Origin: Betaproteobacteria bacterium
GTDB taxonomy: Bacteria > Pseudomonadota > Gammaproteobacteria > Burkholderiales > SG8-41
Assembly: GCA_029883965.1 (NCBI GenBank)
Contig: JAOUIN010000165.1
Location: forward strand, 1 to 5,376
Reading direction: 5' to 3'
DNA: 5,376 nucleotides
Position numbers and translations under genes: made by a program. Each line of letters opens with the position of its first letter. The stretch's first letter is position 1. Below are positions 4,934 through 5,376 of the stretch, one piece after another. The notes beneath the pieces were generated by a model. The model was given only the letters and a program-made list of their open reading frames with translations, had not been told where the DNA came from and did not search any database.

Positions 4934-5376
4934 TCAGAAGTACGCCTGCCCGCGCTTGACCGGCGGCGTCCAGCCACAGTCAGACCACGGGCCGTCGCCG
5001 TTTTCCTTGATATAGGAAATGCTCCCGCGTTTCGTCGGCTTGCGTTTGCCGGCGAAGAAGGCCTGCAGCCAGTCGAATACGTAATCGTGGCAATCCATGC
5101 CGCCGAGGTTGTTGATGCTCCACAGCGGATGGTACTGGTTCTCAAACACCCACATTTCCTTGGGCACCTTGAGGTCTTCGTAGGCCTCGATCGCGTCTTC
5201 AAGCGGACACAGCGGATCGAACTCCCCGGTGACCAGCAACGTCGGGCATTTGATCTTGTCGAGGTAACCGCGCACCGTCATCCCTTTGGCCACTTCCTCG
5301 TCAAAACGCTCTTCGTCGTCGTAGCCCGCCATGTACATGAACATCTGCTTGAATCGCGGTGACGACTGCGTGAAAA
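4934..5376 (-). CDS. alpha/beta hydrolase, C-terminal part (gene runs off the right edge)
   Basis: The last 146 residues of a protein read on the minus strand. The frame stays open to the window edge, upstream of the internal ATG at 5344, so the true start and the nucleophile-serine region lie outside. The visible part has the C-terminal half of an alpha/beta hydrolase: IKCPTLLVTGEFDPLCP, where the aspartate of GEFDPLCP is the expected catalytic acid, then the helix LEDAIEAYEDLKVPKEM, then WVFENQYHP, whose histidine is the expected catalytic base. The final segment WSDCGWTPPVKRGQAYF is hydrophilic. The arrangement resembles FrsA/DUF1100-like and acylaminoacyl-peptidase-like esterases; the substrate cannot be told. 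It converges on the aminotransferase and shares its bidirectional terminator, so the two genes are not co-transcribed. Confidence 0.85.
   Translation of the reverse strand, partial: FTQSSPRFKQMFMYMAGYDDEERFDEEVAKGMTVRGYLDKIKCPTLLVTGEFDPLCPLEDAIEAYEDLKVPKEMWVFENQYHPLWSINNLGGMDCHDYVFDWLQAFFAGKRKPTKRGSISYIKENGDGPWSDCGWTPPVKRGQAYF

Noticed and set aside
4835..5362. 175-codon forward frame opposite the hydrolase
   Set aside because: It would run through the bidirectional terminator and is antisense to a frame with clear alpha/beta hydrolase motifs.

Overview
The window reads as ordinary chromosomal DNA from a GC-rich proteobacterium, most likely a betaproteobacterium of the Burkholderiales. The main reasons are a Bug-type periplasmic binding protein, a family greatly expanded in that order, the GC-rich third codon positions, and sigma70-like signals with clear Shine-Dalgarno sites. 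This placement is inference; no marker gene settles it. There is no insertion sequence, phage gene, CRISPR array or obvious transferred island.

Left part (1-1380): a YeeE/YedE (TsuA-like) sulfur-compound permease with its three signature cysteines is followed by a tRNA-Lys(UUU) gene. The tRNA has its own strong promoter, with an extended -10 and a GC-rich discriminator, and a very good intrinsic terminator. Middle part (1381-2360): a short TsaA/TrmO-like protein (predicted tRNA t6A methyltransferase family) has its own AGGAGG site. It is followed by an intergenic stretch carrying four helically phased direct half-sites (GYAAGS), then by a 68-aa secreted-then-anchored small membrane protein of unknown function that ends at a clean terminator.

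Right part (2361-5376): a roughly 260-base leader with two small hairpins precedes an orphan Bug solute-binding protein. Then comes a class I aspartate-type aminotransferase with a complete PLP site. A perfectly symmetrical bidirectional terminator separates it from a convergent alpha/beta hydrolase, of which only the C-terminal 146 residues lie inside the window.

The genes look like separate transcription units rather than one pathway: the tRNA, the small membrane protein and the aminotransferase/hydrolase pair each have their own terminator. I do not see a convincing undescribed multi-gene system. The signals most worth a second look are the phased GYAAGS array next to the uncharacterised small membrane protein, and the placement of a short TrmO-like gene directly behind a tRNA that should carry t6A37.
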